Source of the DNA: an uncultured Actinomycetes bacterium
GTDB lineage: Bacteria > Actinomycetota > Actinomycetes > Nanopelagicales > Nanopelagicaceae
Length of the DNA: 58,938 nucleotides
NCBI GenBank assembly: GCA_903878415.1
Contig: CAIRHO010000007.1
Coordinates: 1-58,938, forward strand
Direction of reading: 5' to 3'
Positions 28,549-36,931 of the stretch are shown in pieces (position 1 is the stretch's first letter; every line of letters starts with the position of its first letter). Made by a program: the position numbers and the translations under genes. Under the pieces are notes generated by a model. It did not search any database. It worked only from the letters and a program-made list of their open reading frames with translations, and had not been told where the DNA came from.

Positions 28549-29477
28549 TAAGCGTCCATTAAATCTTGATAAAGAATTGTTGAAAGATATCGCTCGCCAA
28601 ATGATGGAATTATTACCACGATAGTTTTACCAGCAAATTCTGGACGTTTTGCAATTTCAGATGTTGCCCAAAGCGCTGCTCCAGAAGATATGCCAGCTAA
28701 AATTCCTTCTTCGCTTGCTGCGCGACGTGCATATTTCACGGCATCATCTGCAGTTACATCTAAGACTTCGTTATAAATTTTGGTATCTAATACTTTCGGA
28801 ATGAAGTTAGGTCCAATTCCTTGAATCGGATGTCCGCCAGGTTCACCACCATTTAAAATTGGTGAAGCAAATGGTTCGACTGCGAATATTTTGATATCTG
28901 GATTTTTCTGCCGTAGATATTGGCCAACTCCAGTTATGGTGCCGCCAGTTCCAATGCCAGCAACAACCGCATCTACCTTGCCATCAAGGTCGCGCCAAAT
29001 TTCAGTGCCCGTTGTTTTTCGGTGAATCTCTGGACCAGCTTCGTTCTCAAATTGTCTTACTAATACGGCACCAATTGCGCCAAGTTCTTCCGATTTGGCG
29101 ACCGCACCGCGCATTCCATCTTTTGCTGGCGTTAAAACCAACTCCGCGCCGAAAGCTTTTAACAAGGTACGTCGCTCTTTCGACATTGAATCTGGCATCG
29201 TCAAAATGGTTTTGTAGCCACGCGCTGCACCGACCATTGCTAGCGCTATTCCGGTATTGCCAGATGTCGCCTCAACAATTGTGCCGCCTGGCTTTAGCGC
29301 ACCGCTCTTTTCGGCAGCATCAACCATCGCAATTGCAAGCCGATCTTTCACAGTGCTGGTTGGATTATAAAATTCCAACTTCGCATAAACAGTGGCTGCA
29401 GCTCCATCCATAATTCGATTGATTCTTACTAGTGGGGTATTTCCGTAAATTTCGGTAATGTCGTTATAAACCTTCAT
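28548..29477 (-). CDS. cysK: Cysteine synthase A (O-acetylserine sulfhydrylase)
   Basis: 309 residues. [19 protein letters not shown] carries the PLP Lys (VKDR), [20 protein letters not shown] the phosphate and substrate loop, [12 protein letters not shown] the second phosphate loop, and [11 protein letters not shown] the C-terminal Ser site. It joins O-acetylserine and sulfide into cysteine. The leader upstream encodes a peptide ending Cys-Ala-Cys, suggesting control by cysteine supply. The gene has its own weak AT-rich sequence (TATAGAAT) just before the ATG, which might be a second promoter. Confidence 0.97.
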   Translation of the reverse strand: MKVYNDITEIYGNTPLVRINRIMDGAAATVYAKLEFYNPTSTVKDRLAIAMVDAAEKSGALKPGGTIVEATSGNTGIALAMVGAARGYKTILTMPDSMSKERRTLLKAFGAELVLTPAKDGMRGAVAKSEELGAIGAVLVRQFENEAGPEIHRKTTGTEIWRDLDGKVDAVVAGIGTGGTITGVGQYLRQKNPDIKIFAVEPFASPILNGGEPGGHPIQGIGPNFIPKVLDTKIYNEVLDVTADDAVKYARRAASEEGILAGISSGAALWATSEIAKRPEFAGKTIVVIIPSFGERYLSTILYQDLMDA

Positions 29478-29572
29478 GATTTTCCAATTCTATAATTTTG
29501 GGATATTAATTTAAGTATGCGGAGAGCTTTGAGATGACGGTGCGCAACCAGTAGGTTGGCAAATCTAAGAAA

Positions 29573-29650
29573 TTAGCAAGCGCAAGAATTAGCGCGATGA
29601 AGATCGATTACGATGCGGCGAGTAAAGAACCACGTAACGATTTTCAACAT
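29573..29650 (-). CDS. Cysteine-responsive leader peptide upstream of cysK
   Basis: A 25-codon ORF starting MLKIVTWF, with TRRIVIDLHRANS in the middle and ending Cys-Ala-Cys-stop. The segment resembles the 'RR.HVDL.R..S..C' pattern of small leader peptides found before sulfur and cysteine genes in Actinobacteria. Its ATG has TAAAAT exactly six bases upstream (leaderless). The stop lies 95 bases before the cysK ATG. Ribosomes stalling at the terminal Cys codons would sense low Cys-tRNA. Function is inferred; no clear terminator hairpin was found between it and cysK. Confidence 0.75.
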   Translation of the reverse strand: MLKIVTWFFTRRIVIDLHRANSCAC

Positions 29651-29656
29651 GGCTTA

Positions 29657-29684
29657 ATTTTAACGGAGGATTTGAGATCAGCAA
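29657..29684 (-). promoter_or_regulatory. Probable promoter of the cys leader transcript
   Basis: On the minus strand, TTGCTG (29679-29684) and TAAAAT (29657-29662) are spaced by 16 bases. The -10 ends six bases before the leader-peptide ATG. Confidence 0.6.
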
Positions 29685-29705
29685 CTTGCGAATGATTCGC
29701 AAGTT
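29683..29705. repeat. Perfect 10-bp inverted repeat at the nadE 3' end
   Basis: AACTTGCGAA and TTCGCAAGTT are separated by TGA. It spans the nadE stop codon and touches the -35 of the cys leader promoter. No U tract follows on either strand, so it is either a U-less terminator or mRNA-end structure for nadE, or an operator for the cysteine genes. Confidence 0.8.
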
Positions 29706-31404
29706 AACGAGATTCCCGCCAATGCGAAGTCATCGGCAATCTGCGGTCTTTTCCAAATGCTAACGAAGTAACTTTTGGCCCAGGTGGATATTGGCGCCGT
29801 TTAAATTCTGCGCGATCGACCATCAAGATTACTTTCTCTGCTAGAGCTCGATCGAATCCAGCCGCAACGATTGCATCAACGCTGCCAGCTTTCTCAATAT
29901 AGATTGCGAGAATTTGGTCGAGGATTGGGTATGCAGGGAGCGAATCAGAATCTTTCTGTCCCGGACGAAGTTCAGCGCTCGGTTCTTTCGAAATGGAGTT
30001 AGCTGGAATAGGTGGTGTTTCACCGCGCTTAATCGCTTGATCATTTCGCCATTTAGCGAGGTTCCATACATCAACTTTAAAAATATCTTTAATCGGCGCA
30101 AAACCGCCAACGGCGTCGCCATAAAGGGTTGAGTACCCAACTGCCAACTCAGATTTATTTCCGGTTGCCAAAATTAAATGACCCTCTTGATTCGACAGCC
30201 CCATCAAGGTGGTGCCGCGAACTCGCGCTTGCAAATTCTCTTCCGCTAACCCATCAAGATTTATCGAATTCAAATAGGCTGCAACCATTGGCTCAATCGA
30301 AATCACACGATAGTTCAACCCAGTATTTAACGCTAACGCCAGCGCATCCTCTAGCGAGTGAGTTGAGGAATAACGACTCGGTAACGCGATCGCGTGGACA
30401 GCCTTCGGACCAAGTGCATCAACTGCAATTGCTGCAACTAACGCAGAATCAATTCCGCCAGAGAGACCAAGCGCAACGCTCTTAAAGCCATTTTTTGATA
30501 CGTAATCTCTTAAACCCAAAACTAGAGCTTCCCAAATTTCTCCTAAAGGATCTAACGGATCAACTTTCCCGACTTTTAACTTTTCATACTTTGCAATTGG
30601 AATATCGGAAATCAGAATATCCGGACTTCCAGAACCAATTCGAGCATCAATATCGACCAACATTAATCCCTCAACAAATTGCGGTGACCGTGCCAGTAGT
30701 TTGCCGTTGGCGTCAACCACAATTGAATCGCCATCGAAAACTAAATCATCTTGGCCGCCAACCATATTTACATAAACAAGTGGCGCACCAACTTCTCGAG
30801 AGCGCTGGCTAGCTAGTTCCAATCTTTTATCATCTTTAGCCTTTTCAAAAGGACTGCCATTTGGCACCAACAATAAGCCAGCGCCTCGGTTTGCTAATTC
30901 CGCAACTGGGCCGCCCTCTTGCCAAATATCTTCACAGATAGCAAAACCAACATCGATGCCATGAATTCTTGCGATTAAAGATTTGTTGCCCGGCGTGAAA
31001 TTTCGAAACTCATCAAAGACGCCATAATTTGGCAGATGGTGCTTTATATATCTAGCTTTGATCTCACCGCGATAAATGATCGCTATCGCGTTCTGCGGAG
31101 ATCCGCTCTCGCTCTCATCTAAATACCCAACGACTGAAACTAAATCTTCAAATTCGGATTCAGCTAGCGCGAGCGCTAACTCATTAATTGCGCGGCGCGA
31201 ACCATCTCGGAACGAGGGCCGCATCGCTAAATCTTCAACTGGATATCCGGTAAGCACCATCTCTGGAAAGAGCACAATATGTGCGCCACCCGCTTTTGCA
31301 TGACGGGCGAATTTAAGAATTAACTCGCGATTTCCCGATAAGTCGCCAACGGTTGGGTTAACTTGGGCTAATCCAATTCGAATCGGGGCGATCGCGGTAT
31401 TCAC
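29704..31404 (-). CDS. nadE: Glutamine-dependent NAD+ synthetase
   Basis: 566 residues with two domains. The N-terminal nitrilase-like glutaminase has LFPEMVLTGYP (Glu), KHHLPNYGVFDE (Lys) and GFAICEDIW (Cys). The C-terminal NAD synthetase has the ATP P-loop ALGLSGGIDSALVA near residue 305, and ATGNKSELAVGYSTLYGD. It converts nicotinic acid adenine dinucleotide to NAD+ using ammonia from glutamine through an internal tunnel. The start is GTG 31404, with TACTCT exactly six bases upstream and no Shine-Dalgarno site. Confidence 0.97.
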   Translation of the reverse strand: MNTAIAPIRIGLAQVNPTVGDLSGNRELILKFARHAKAGGAHIVLFPEMVLTGYPVEDLAMRPSFRDGSRRAINELALALAESEFEDLVSVVGYLDESESGSPQNAIAIIYRGEIKARYIKHHLPNYGVFDEFRNFTPGNKSLIARIHGIDVGFAICEDIWQEGGPVAELANRGAGLLLVPNGSPFEKAKDDKRLELASQRSREVGAPLVYVNMVGGQDDLVFDGDSIVVDANGKLLARSPQFVEGLMLVDIDARIGSGSPDILISDIPIAKYEKLKVGKVDPLDPLGEIWEALVLGLRDYVSKNGFKSVALGLSGGIDSALVAAIAVDALGPKAVHAIALPSRYSSTHSLEDALALALNTGLNYRVISIEPMVAAYLNSINLDGLAEENLQARVRGTTLMGLSNQEGHLILATGNKSELAVGYSTLYGDAVGGFAPIKDIFKVDVWNLAKWRNDQAIKRGETPPIPANSISKEPSAELRPGQKDSDSLPAYPILDQILAIYIEKAGSVDAIVAAGFDRALAEKVILMVDRAEFKRRQYPPGPKVTSLAFGKDRRLPMTSHWRESR

Positions 31405-31489
31405 CGTTCAAGAGTATCTCGATACAATTAATCCGCACGTTCCATAAACCCGGGGACCATATCGGCCTCGAGGATGAAGGGAATCTCTG

Positions 31490-32284
31490 ATGAGCCGTTA
31501 CACGATTGCCGATTTAGCCGCCTGGAAAAAGGGTGGGAAGAAATGGGCGATGCTCACTTCTTACGAATCTATGACCGCTTCGATTTTTGATGGCGCTGGT
31601 ATCCCAGTCCTATTAGTTGGCGATAGCGCCGGTAATAATTTCCTCGGTGAGGAGAACACGATTCCGGTAACTGTCGATGAATTAATTCCACTAGCACGCG
31701 CTGTAGTTCGTGGCTCAGAAAAAGCGTTAGTCGTTGCTGACCTGCCTTTCGGTTCCTATGAAGCCAGCTCTGAATTAGCGCTAACGACCGCCATCAGATT
31801 TCTCAAGGAAGCAAAAGCTCACGCCGTAAAACTTGAAGGCGGTGCCCGAGTTTGCGAACAGATTAAAACGTTAGTCGCAGCAGGTATCCCAGTCATGGGC
31901 CATCTAGGCATGACCCCGCAATCTGTAAATGCGCTCGGTGGTTTTAAAGTGCAAGGTCGAAATAGCGATGGTGCAAAAATTCTTGCAGATGCAAAATCGC
32001 TCCAAGATGCAGGTTGCTTTGCCATTGTTCTTGAGTTGATACCGGGCGAACTTGCGACGCAAATTACTAGCGAATTAAAGATTCCAACTATCGGAATCGG
32101 CGCAGGCAAAGATTGTGATGCGCAAGTATTAGTCTGGACTGACTTAATGGGGATCACGGTAAACCCACCTAGATTTGCCCGGGCATATCGAAATCTTCGT
32201 GAAGATATGAGCGCAGCCGTTGCAGAATGGATAGGGGACGTAGAATCAGGAACCTTCCCGGGAGAGAAAGAAACTTTTCATTAA
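31490..32284 (+). CDS. panB: 3-methyl-2-oxobutanoate hydroxymethyltransferase
   Basis: 264 residues, the standard PanB length. AMLTSYESMTASIFDGAGIP, VLLVGDSAGNNFLGEENT (metal Asp), VVADLPFGSYEAS, AVKLEGGARV, and MGHLGMTPQSVNALGGFKVQG are family signatures, with the catalytic Glu in LELIPGELA. It adds a hydroxymethyl group from methylene-THF to 2-oxoisovalerate, the first step towards pantothenate and CoA. A purine-rich GAAGGGAA precedes the ATG by about 8 bases. The stop overlaps the putative ATT start of the next gene. Confidence 0.97.
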   Translation: MSRYTIADLAAWKKGGKKWAMLTSYESMTASIFDGAGIPVLLVGDSAGNNFLGEENTIPVTVDELIPLARAVVRGSEKALVVADLPFGSYEASSELALTTAIRFLKEAKAHAVKLEGGARVCEQIKTLVAAGIPVMGHLGMTPQSVNALGGFKVQGRNSDGAKILADAKSLQDAGCFAIVLELIPGELATQITSELKIPTIGIGAGKDCDAQVLVWTDLMGITVNPPRFARAYRNLREDMSAAVAEWIGDVESGTFPGEKETFH

Positions 32285-33548
32285 AAAATTTGCGGTAGAT
32301 ATTGCACCACTTAGGAAATATCGTGATTTCCGAAACCTTTGGAGCGCCGGTCTAGTCACGCATTTTGGCTCGATGATTACTTATGTAACGCTCCCCTTCC
32401 AAATCAAAGAGTTAACACATTCCTTTTTAGCAGTCGGGCTTATGGGCGCTGTTGAACTTGTGCCGTTAATCGTTTTTGGACTCTACGGTGGCGTCTTAGC
32501 CGATGCAGTTGACCGAAAGAAAATGGTTTGGGCAACCGAGTTTGCGGCGCTGATTATGACTTTGCTTCTACTTGGTAATTCCATGTTGCCGAATCCGAAT
32601 TTGGTGCTCATCTACATCGTGGCCGGCACTTTCGCCGCACTTAATGGATTGCAACGCCCCAGCATGGATGCAATCTTGCCCAGGATCGTCAGTCACGATG
32701 ACCTCCCCAGCGCCAGCGCTTTGATGAGTTTACGCGGGCAATTCGGGGTAATTGTGGGCCCTGCGGTCGCCGGAATCGTGATTTCCTCCTTTGGTGCGAC
32801 TTATGGGTACCTAATCGATGTAATTACCTTCGCGATTGCGCTAATTTTCTTATTTAAAGTACGAAATATCCCACCATCGGATAATGCGGCACCACCGTCA
32901 CTAGCTAGCTTGGTAGAGGGCATTCGGTATGCAGTAAGCCGGAAAGATTTACTCGGAACCTACCTGGTCGATTTAGCGGCAATGTTCTTTGCAATGCCAA
33001 ATGCACTCTTTCCGTTTTGGGCGGATCAAGTTGGCGCTCCTTGGGCCCTCGGATTCTTCTATGCAGCGGGAACTATAGGTGCAACTTTCGTAACTTTAAC
33101 TAGTGGCTGGATCCGAAGTTATCCGCATCATGGTCGCGCAATCACAATTGCAGCACTCGGTTGGGGGGTCGCAATAACGCTAGCGGGCGTGACGAATTCG
33201 CTACCGGTAATCTTATTATTCTTAGTGTTAGCTGGAGCATCCGATATGGTCAGCGCGCTTTTCCGGGCCGCCATCTGGAATCAATCCATTCCAGATGAAC
33301 TTCGCGGACGAATGGCCGGAATTGAATTGCTTTCTTACTCAGTTGGACCACTTGGCGGACAGGCAAGAGCCGGCGGAATGGCAGCCGCAACTTCTTTAAG
33401 AACATCGGTTGTTGGTGGCGGCATGTTATGTATCGCCTTTGTATTTTCAATTTCATCGGCGATGCCATCGTTTCGTCGATACGATGTAAGAAGTAACAAA
33501 TTTGCGGTCGAGGAGGCAAAAATTCGCCAAAATCGGGAAAATAATTAA
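32280..33548 (+). CDS. MFS transporter, MFS_3/EntS-like exporter, probable ATT start
   Basis: A 12-helix major facilitator. LRKYRDFRNLWSAGLVTHFG is the typical cytosolic N-terminus and helix 1, and LYGGVLADAVDRKKMVW is the loop 2-3 signature (G...D..DR+). The best canonical start, ATG 32373, would delete the first half of helix 1. The coding pattern continues upstream without stop to 32244 but contains no ATG, GTG or TTG. ATT at 32280 overlaps the panB stop as ATTA, mimicking the common ATGA coupling, with GAGAGAAAG upstream. A rare ATT start, or a base error at that codon, explains this. The exported substrate is unknown. Confidence 0.75.
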   Translation: MKKFAVDIAPLRKYRDFRNLWSAGLVTHFGSMITYVTLPFQIKELTHSFLAVGLMGAVELVPLIVFGLYGGVLADAVDRKKMVWATEFAALIMTLLLLGNSMLPNPNLVLIYIVAGTFAALNGLQRPSMDAILPRIVSHDDLPSASALMSLRGQFGVIVGPAVAGIVISSFGATYGYLIDVITFAIALIFLFKVRNIPPSDNAAPPSLASLVEGIRYAVSRKDLLGTYLVDLAAMFFAMPNALFPFWADQVGAPWALGFFYAAGTIGATFVTLTSGWIRSYPHHGRAITIAALGWGVAITLAGVTNSLPVILLFLVLAGASDMVSALFRAAIWNQSIPDELRGRMAGIELLSYSVGPLGGQARAGGMAAATSLRTSVVGGGMLCIAFVFSISSAMPSFRRYDVRSNKFAVEEAKIRQNRENN

Positions 33549-33811
33549 AAATATTTTTATATTACTGATGCGTTAAATTAGGTAACTTTTTCAACCAAAA
33601 ACTCACTTTTTCGAAAAAACTCACTTTCTACACATAAAAACATCACATTTTTAGCCTTTATTTTCTTGTAAATACACAAAATTTTAAAAAAACCAATTGC
33701 GACACGCACTGCAATATTTATGCAAAATAGTGGAATCTTTTGCCAAATACTGTCAGGCTATGCCTTGAACAGGTTCGGTGACGGATCGAACCATTCCGAT
33801 AGGAGATCTAC
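33549..33811. other. AT-rich intergenic region with a short direct repeat
   Basis: This is the longest gene-free stretch between coding regions here. AAAACTCACTTTT (33597-33609) is nearly repeated as AAAAACTCACTTT (33614-33627). Near 33772-33793, GGTTCG and CGAACC can form a small hairpin in the 5' UTR of the downstream H1-like gene. Its promoter must lie here, but several weak -10 candidates (TATTTA, TATGCC) cannot be told apart. Confidence 0.5.
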
Positions 33812-34054
33812 GTGGCTGCAAAGCGTCGTAAGAAAGCTGCTGTTAAAAAAGCAGCACCAAAGCGTCGTCGTAAAAATGCTGTTGCTAAGGCAGCACCAAA
33901 GCGTCGTCGTAAAAAGGCTGCTGCTAAGAAAGCAGCACCAAAGCGTCGTAAAAAGGCTGCTGCTAAGAAGGCAGCACCAAAGCGTCGTAAAAAGGCTGCT
34001 GCTAAGAAGGCTGCCCCAAAGCGTCGTCGTCGTAAAAAGGCTGCTGCAAAGTAA
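33812..34054 (+). CDS. Histone H1-like Lys/Arg/Ala-rich DNA-binding protein
   Basis: 80 residues made only of Lys, Arg, Ala, Pro, Val and a single Asn after the start, in five near-perfect repeats of the type KKAAAKKAAPKRR. It is like the C-terminal tail of actinobacterial HupB/HU or eukaryotic H1, without the folded HU domain. It probably compacts DNA or binds RNA. The GTG at 33812 has AGGAG seven bases upstream, one of few clear Shine-Dalgarno sites in the window, and a strong terminator follows, so high expression is likely. The codons are also repetitive, producing direct DNA repeats of about 39 bases. Confidence 0.9.
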   Translation: MAAKRRKKAAVKKAAPKRRRKNAVAKAAPKRRRKKAAAKKAAPKRRKKAAAKKAAPKRRKKAAAKKAAPKRRRRKKAAAK

Positions 34055-34066
34055 GCCCGTCTTTCT

Positions 34067-34103
34067 AAAAAGACCCGACGCGAAAGCGCCGGGTCTTTTT
34101 TTA
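34067..34103 (+). terminator. Rho-independent terminator after the H1-like gene
   Basis: AAAAAGACCCG and CGGGTCTTTTT pair, with an inner CGC/GCG and a GAAA tetraloop, followed by further T residues. It is near-symmetric and could also stop the convergent marR transcript. Confidence 0.95.
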
Positions 34104-34116
34104 TTTAATGCCTAGA

Positions 34117-34599
34117 TTAATTTTCAGTTTTATATTGTTCGCGAAGCTCTTCCGTTAAGTGGCTAAATATTCCAGCTAGCTCGGCCTGCTCTTTAATTGA
34201 TATCTGATCTAAAAATCGCTTGCGCACGCTATCTACATGGCAAGGCGCGGCAGCGGCAATTGCCTTAAAGCCTTTATCAGTCATGGTTGCCCACGAACCA
34301 CGTTTATCTTCACTACAAAGTTCGCGGCGAACCCAACCAGCTTTTTCCATAACTTTCATTCGATGTGAAAGACGCGATTTGGAGAGCATGGCAACTTCAG
34401 CTAATTCACTCATTCGCATCCGTCGATTTGGCGCATCACTTAATTGCGCGAGTACTTCATAATCTGCCATTGATAAATCATGTCCAACCAAGTCGGAATC
34501 AAGTGCTTCCAATAATCGGCGCGAAGCGATGATGTATGACCGCCAAGCCTTCATCTCGCGCGGATTTAACCAACGCGGGTTGGGTGATTTGATGGCCAT
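34117..34599 (-). CDS. MarR-family transcriptional regulator
   Basis: 160 residues. Helix-rich dimerisation ends flank a winged helix-turn-helix: LSMADYEVLAQLSDA, then MRMSELAEVAMLSKSRLSHR (helix-turn-helix), VMEKAGWVRRELCSEDKRGS (wing). Members usually repress transporters or stress genes and are released by small aromatic ligands. The target is unknown; the dpp-type operon and the PH gene are the nearest candidates. The ATG at 34599 has TACCCT exactly six bases upstream (leaderless). Confidence 0.9.
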   Translation of the reverse strand: MAIKSPNPRWLNPREMKAWRSYIIASRRLLEALDSDLVGHDLSMADYEVLAQLSDAPNRRMRMSELAEVAMLSKSRLSHRMKVMEKAGWVRRELCSEDKRGSWATMTDKGFKAIAAAAPCHVDSVRKRFLDQISIKEQAELAGIFSHLTEELREQYKTEN

Positions 34600-34644
34600 A
34601 TCTCAAGGGTAGAGCAGAAAGCATTTAGTTGAAAGTTGAATCAA

Positions 34645-36300
34645 CTACTTTTTAATCGCGGCCAATCTAGCTTCGCGCCGAATTTTCTGTTCTGCTGGAT
34701 TAGGTACCGGTACTGCCGCAATTAATCTTTGGGTATATGGATCTTTTGCATGCTTCAAGATCTGATCTCGCTCGCCCACTTCAACTAATCGACCATCTTG
34801 CATAACCGCAATTCGGTGGGTCAAAATGTCGACTACCGCTAAGTCATGGCTAATAAATAGACAGGCGAACTTCAATTTATCTTGTAAATCCTGCAATAAA
34901 TCTAAGAAGCGGGCCTGAACCGATACATCAAGGGCTGAGGTTGGCTCGTCAGCGATTAAAAGGTCTGGAGTTAGCGCGAGCGCGCGTGCAATACCGATGC
35001 GCTGCCTCTGACCGCCAGAGAGCTCGTGTGGGTATCGATTGCGGTAACTGCGTGGAAGTTCTACTTGATCGAGTAAATCTTCTATCTTCTTATTTAACGC
35101 TTCACCTTTTGCTATTCCCGCCAAAAATATTGGTTCGCCGATACTTTCGCCAATTGGAAGGCGGGGATTTAATGAGCTCGCCGGATCTTGGAAAACAATG
35201 CCGGTATGGCGGCGAATCGCAAAAAGGTCTTTCTGGGTGGCATGCGAAATATCGGTTCCGACGATTTCAATTTTGCCGGCCTTGATCGGAAGCAAACCAA
35301 TCGCGGCGCGACCTACAGTTGTTTTACCCGAACCAGACTCTCCTACTAAGCCAACAATTTCGCCTGGGAATATCTGGAGATTAAATTCTTTAACCGCAGT
35401 AAACGCAGGAATGCGACCGCGCTTTGGATATTCGATTGTTACGTTCTCTAAATTTAAAACCGGGGCGCTGCCCTTACTTGGGTCGGCCTTCAGGATTCGT
35501 TTTACACTGCTACCAAGTTTTGGAACTGCTCCCAATAGCTCTTTTGTGTACGGATGCGATGGTCGATTAAAGATTTCGTCGGCGGTGCCGTGTTCGACAG
35601 TTAAACCATCTTTCATAACCAATATCTCATCAGCCATATCTGCGACAACGCCCATATCGTGAGTGATCAGCAAAATCGCTGAATTCAACTTATCTTTTAG
35701 GCCACGCATCAAATCTAGAATCTCTGCTTGTACCGTTACATCTAGAGCAGTAGTCGGTTCATCGGCTACTAGTAGCCCTGGGTCGCAGGCGAGCGCTTGC
35801 GCAATCATGGCACGTTGACGTTGGCCGCCAGAGAGTTGATGCGGATACTTATTGAAAGAGCCAGCTGGATTTGGAATATCAACCAAAGTTAATAATTCGA
35901 TCGCGCGATCTTTAGCTTGGTTTGGCCCCATATCAAAATGGGTACGGAGCGTTTCTACAATTTGGAAGCCGATTGTGTATACCGGATTTAGCGCAGTCAT
36001 TGGCTCTTGAAAAATATAGGCAACTTCTTTACCGCGATACTTACGCAAAACCGATGGTTTCGCGCCAATCATTTCATGGCCCTTAACTTGAACACTTCCT
36101 GTCATTCGAGCATTCGTGGCAAGCAGACTCATTAAACCCATGCCAGTAGTTGATTTACCAGAACCTGACTCGCCAACGATGGCTAGAACTTCACCTGGTG
36201 CAATTTGGAAATTCATATTTATCGCAGCTGGATACCAAACTCCATCTACCCAGAATTCAACTGTGAAATCTTTAACTTTTAGGATTGGCTCGGACATCAT
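34645..36300 (-). CDS. Peptide/nickel-type ABC transporter, fused double ATP-binding protein (DppD-DppF)
   Basis: 551 residues with two complete ATPase domains in one chain. The first has Walker A GESGSGKSTTG near residue 42, signature LSGGQRQRAMIAQA and Walker B LLVADEPTTALD. The second has GESGSGKTTVG, LSGGQRQRIGIARA and LLIADEPTSALD. Each ends in an oligopeptide-transporter C-terminal extension (HPYTKELL, DPYTQRLI). It powers the peptide-type importer whose permeases and binding protein lie upstream. It is cut off from them by the opposite-strand PH-domain gene, so it needs its own promoter or readthrough. AAAGG precedes the ATG. Confidence 0.95.
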   Translation of the reverse strand: MMSEPILKVKDFTVEFWVDGVWYPAAINMNFQIAPGEVLAIVGESGSGKSTTGMGLMSLLATNARMTGSVQVKGHEMIGAKPSVLRKYRGKEVAYIFQEPMTALNPVYTIGFQIVETLRTHFDMGPNQAKDRAIELLTLVDIPNPAGSFNKYPHQLSGGQRQRAMIAQALACDPGLLVADEPTTALDVTVQAEILDLMRGLKDKLNSAILLITHDMGVVADMADEILVMKDGLTVEHGTADEIFNRPSHPYTKELLGAVPKLGSSVKRILKADPSKGSAPVLNLENVTIEYPKRGRIPAFTAVKEFNLQIFPGEIVGLVGESGSGKTTVGRAAIGLLPIKAGKIEIVGTDISHATQKDLFAIRRHTGIVFQDPASSLNPRLPIGESIGEPIFLAGIAKGEALNKKIEDLLDQVELPRSYRNRYPHELSGGQRQRIGIARALALTPDLLIADEPTSALDVSVQARFLDLLQDLQDKLKFACLFISHDLAVVDILTHRIAVMQDGRLVEVGERDQILKHAKDPYTQRLIAAVPVPNPAEQKIRREARLAAIKK

Positions 36301-36326
36301 GCAGCCTTTCGTGAGAACATTGCGAG

Positions 36327-36926
36327 GTGAGCAACCCGGAGATCTATCGACCTAGAAGTAACGTTTTCATGGCGATCAGCATTTATGCGCTCTGCTTCGG
36401 CATGGCCGCTTCGAGTTTTTTCAGTTCGAGCGCCACGGTACATAACAAAATCACTGCGATAGCTTGGGCGATCTTGATCGCTCAATTTGCGCGCTTGATT
36501 TTTCTGGTCCCGAAAATTACTTTTTTTGATGAAGGTATAAAAATCACTAATCCCCATCAGGAAATCACAGTTGGTTGGCATCTCATTGATGAAATTCATG
36601 CCATGTATACGATGTATATCGAAGTTGGCACCAAGCGTATTAATGCTTGGGCGGCGCAGACTCCTGGCCGATACCACGCTAGATCGATCCATCCGAGCGA
36701 ATTGCGCGGCCTCAAACTTAATAGCGTTACTAATATCCGTCCCGGCGAATCCCCGCGTACTTATTCTGGCGTAGCGGTTCAACTCGCGCGGATTAGATTG
36801 GAAGCTTTCAATAAGAGCGGAAACCCGGCGCGGATCGAGAGCCAAGTAATTAGCAACACCAGCGGAATTGCGTTCGTGATTGCAAACTTTGCGGTTTGCG
36901 CGCTGCTTATTGTTTTTCGATTTTAG
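36327..36926 (+). CDS. Membrane protein with bacterial PH-like domain
   Basis: 199 residues. Two N-terminal hydrophobic helices (FMAISIYALCFGMAASSFF and AIAWAILIAQFARLIFLV) are followed by a PH-type beta segment (ITFFDEGIKITNPHQEITVGWHLIDEI, seen in part as GIKITNPHQEITVGWHLID) and a C-terminal membrane helix. The topology is that of small actinobacterial PH-domain membrane proteins of unknown function. A similarly long frame on the minus strand has no domain-like pattern and is judged a shadow. The gene lies between dppC and dppDF on the opposite strand, with only 5 bases to the dppC end and 26 to the dppDF start. Confidence 0.75.
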   Translation: MSNPEIYRPRSNVFMAISIYALCFGMAASSFFSSSATVHNKITAIAWAILIAQFARLIFLVPKITFFDEGIKITNPHQEITVGWHLIDEIHAMYTMYIEVGTKRINAWAAQTPGRYHARSIHPSELRGLKLNSVTNIRPGESPRTYSGVAVQLARIRLEAFNKSGNPARIESQVISNTSGIAFVIANFAVCALLIVFRF

Positions 36927-36931
36927 AGGCA

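Noticed and set aside
29478-29572. SAM- or cysteine-type riboswitch between the Cys leader peptide and cysK
   Set aside because: Only a five-base stem (CAACC/GGTTG) is visible; no known riboswitch core or terminator could be recognised.
33720-34115. A 131-residue plus-strand frame overlapping the H1-like gene
   Set aside because: Its repeats are the out-of-frame reading of the H1-like repeats; the H1-like frame has a ribosome site and fits a known protein type.
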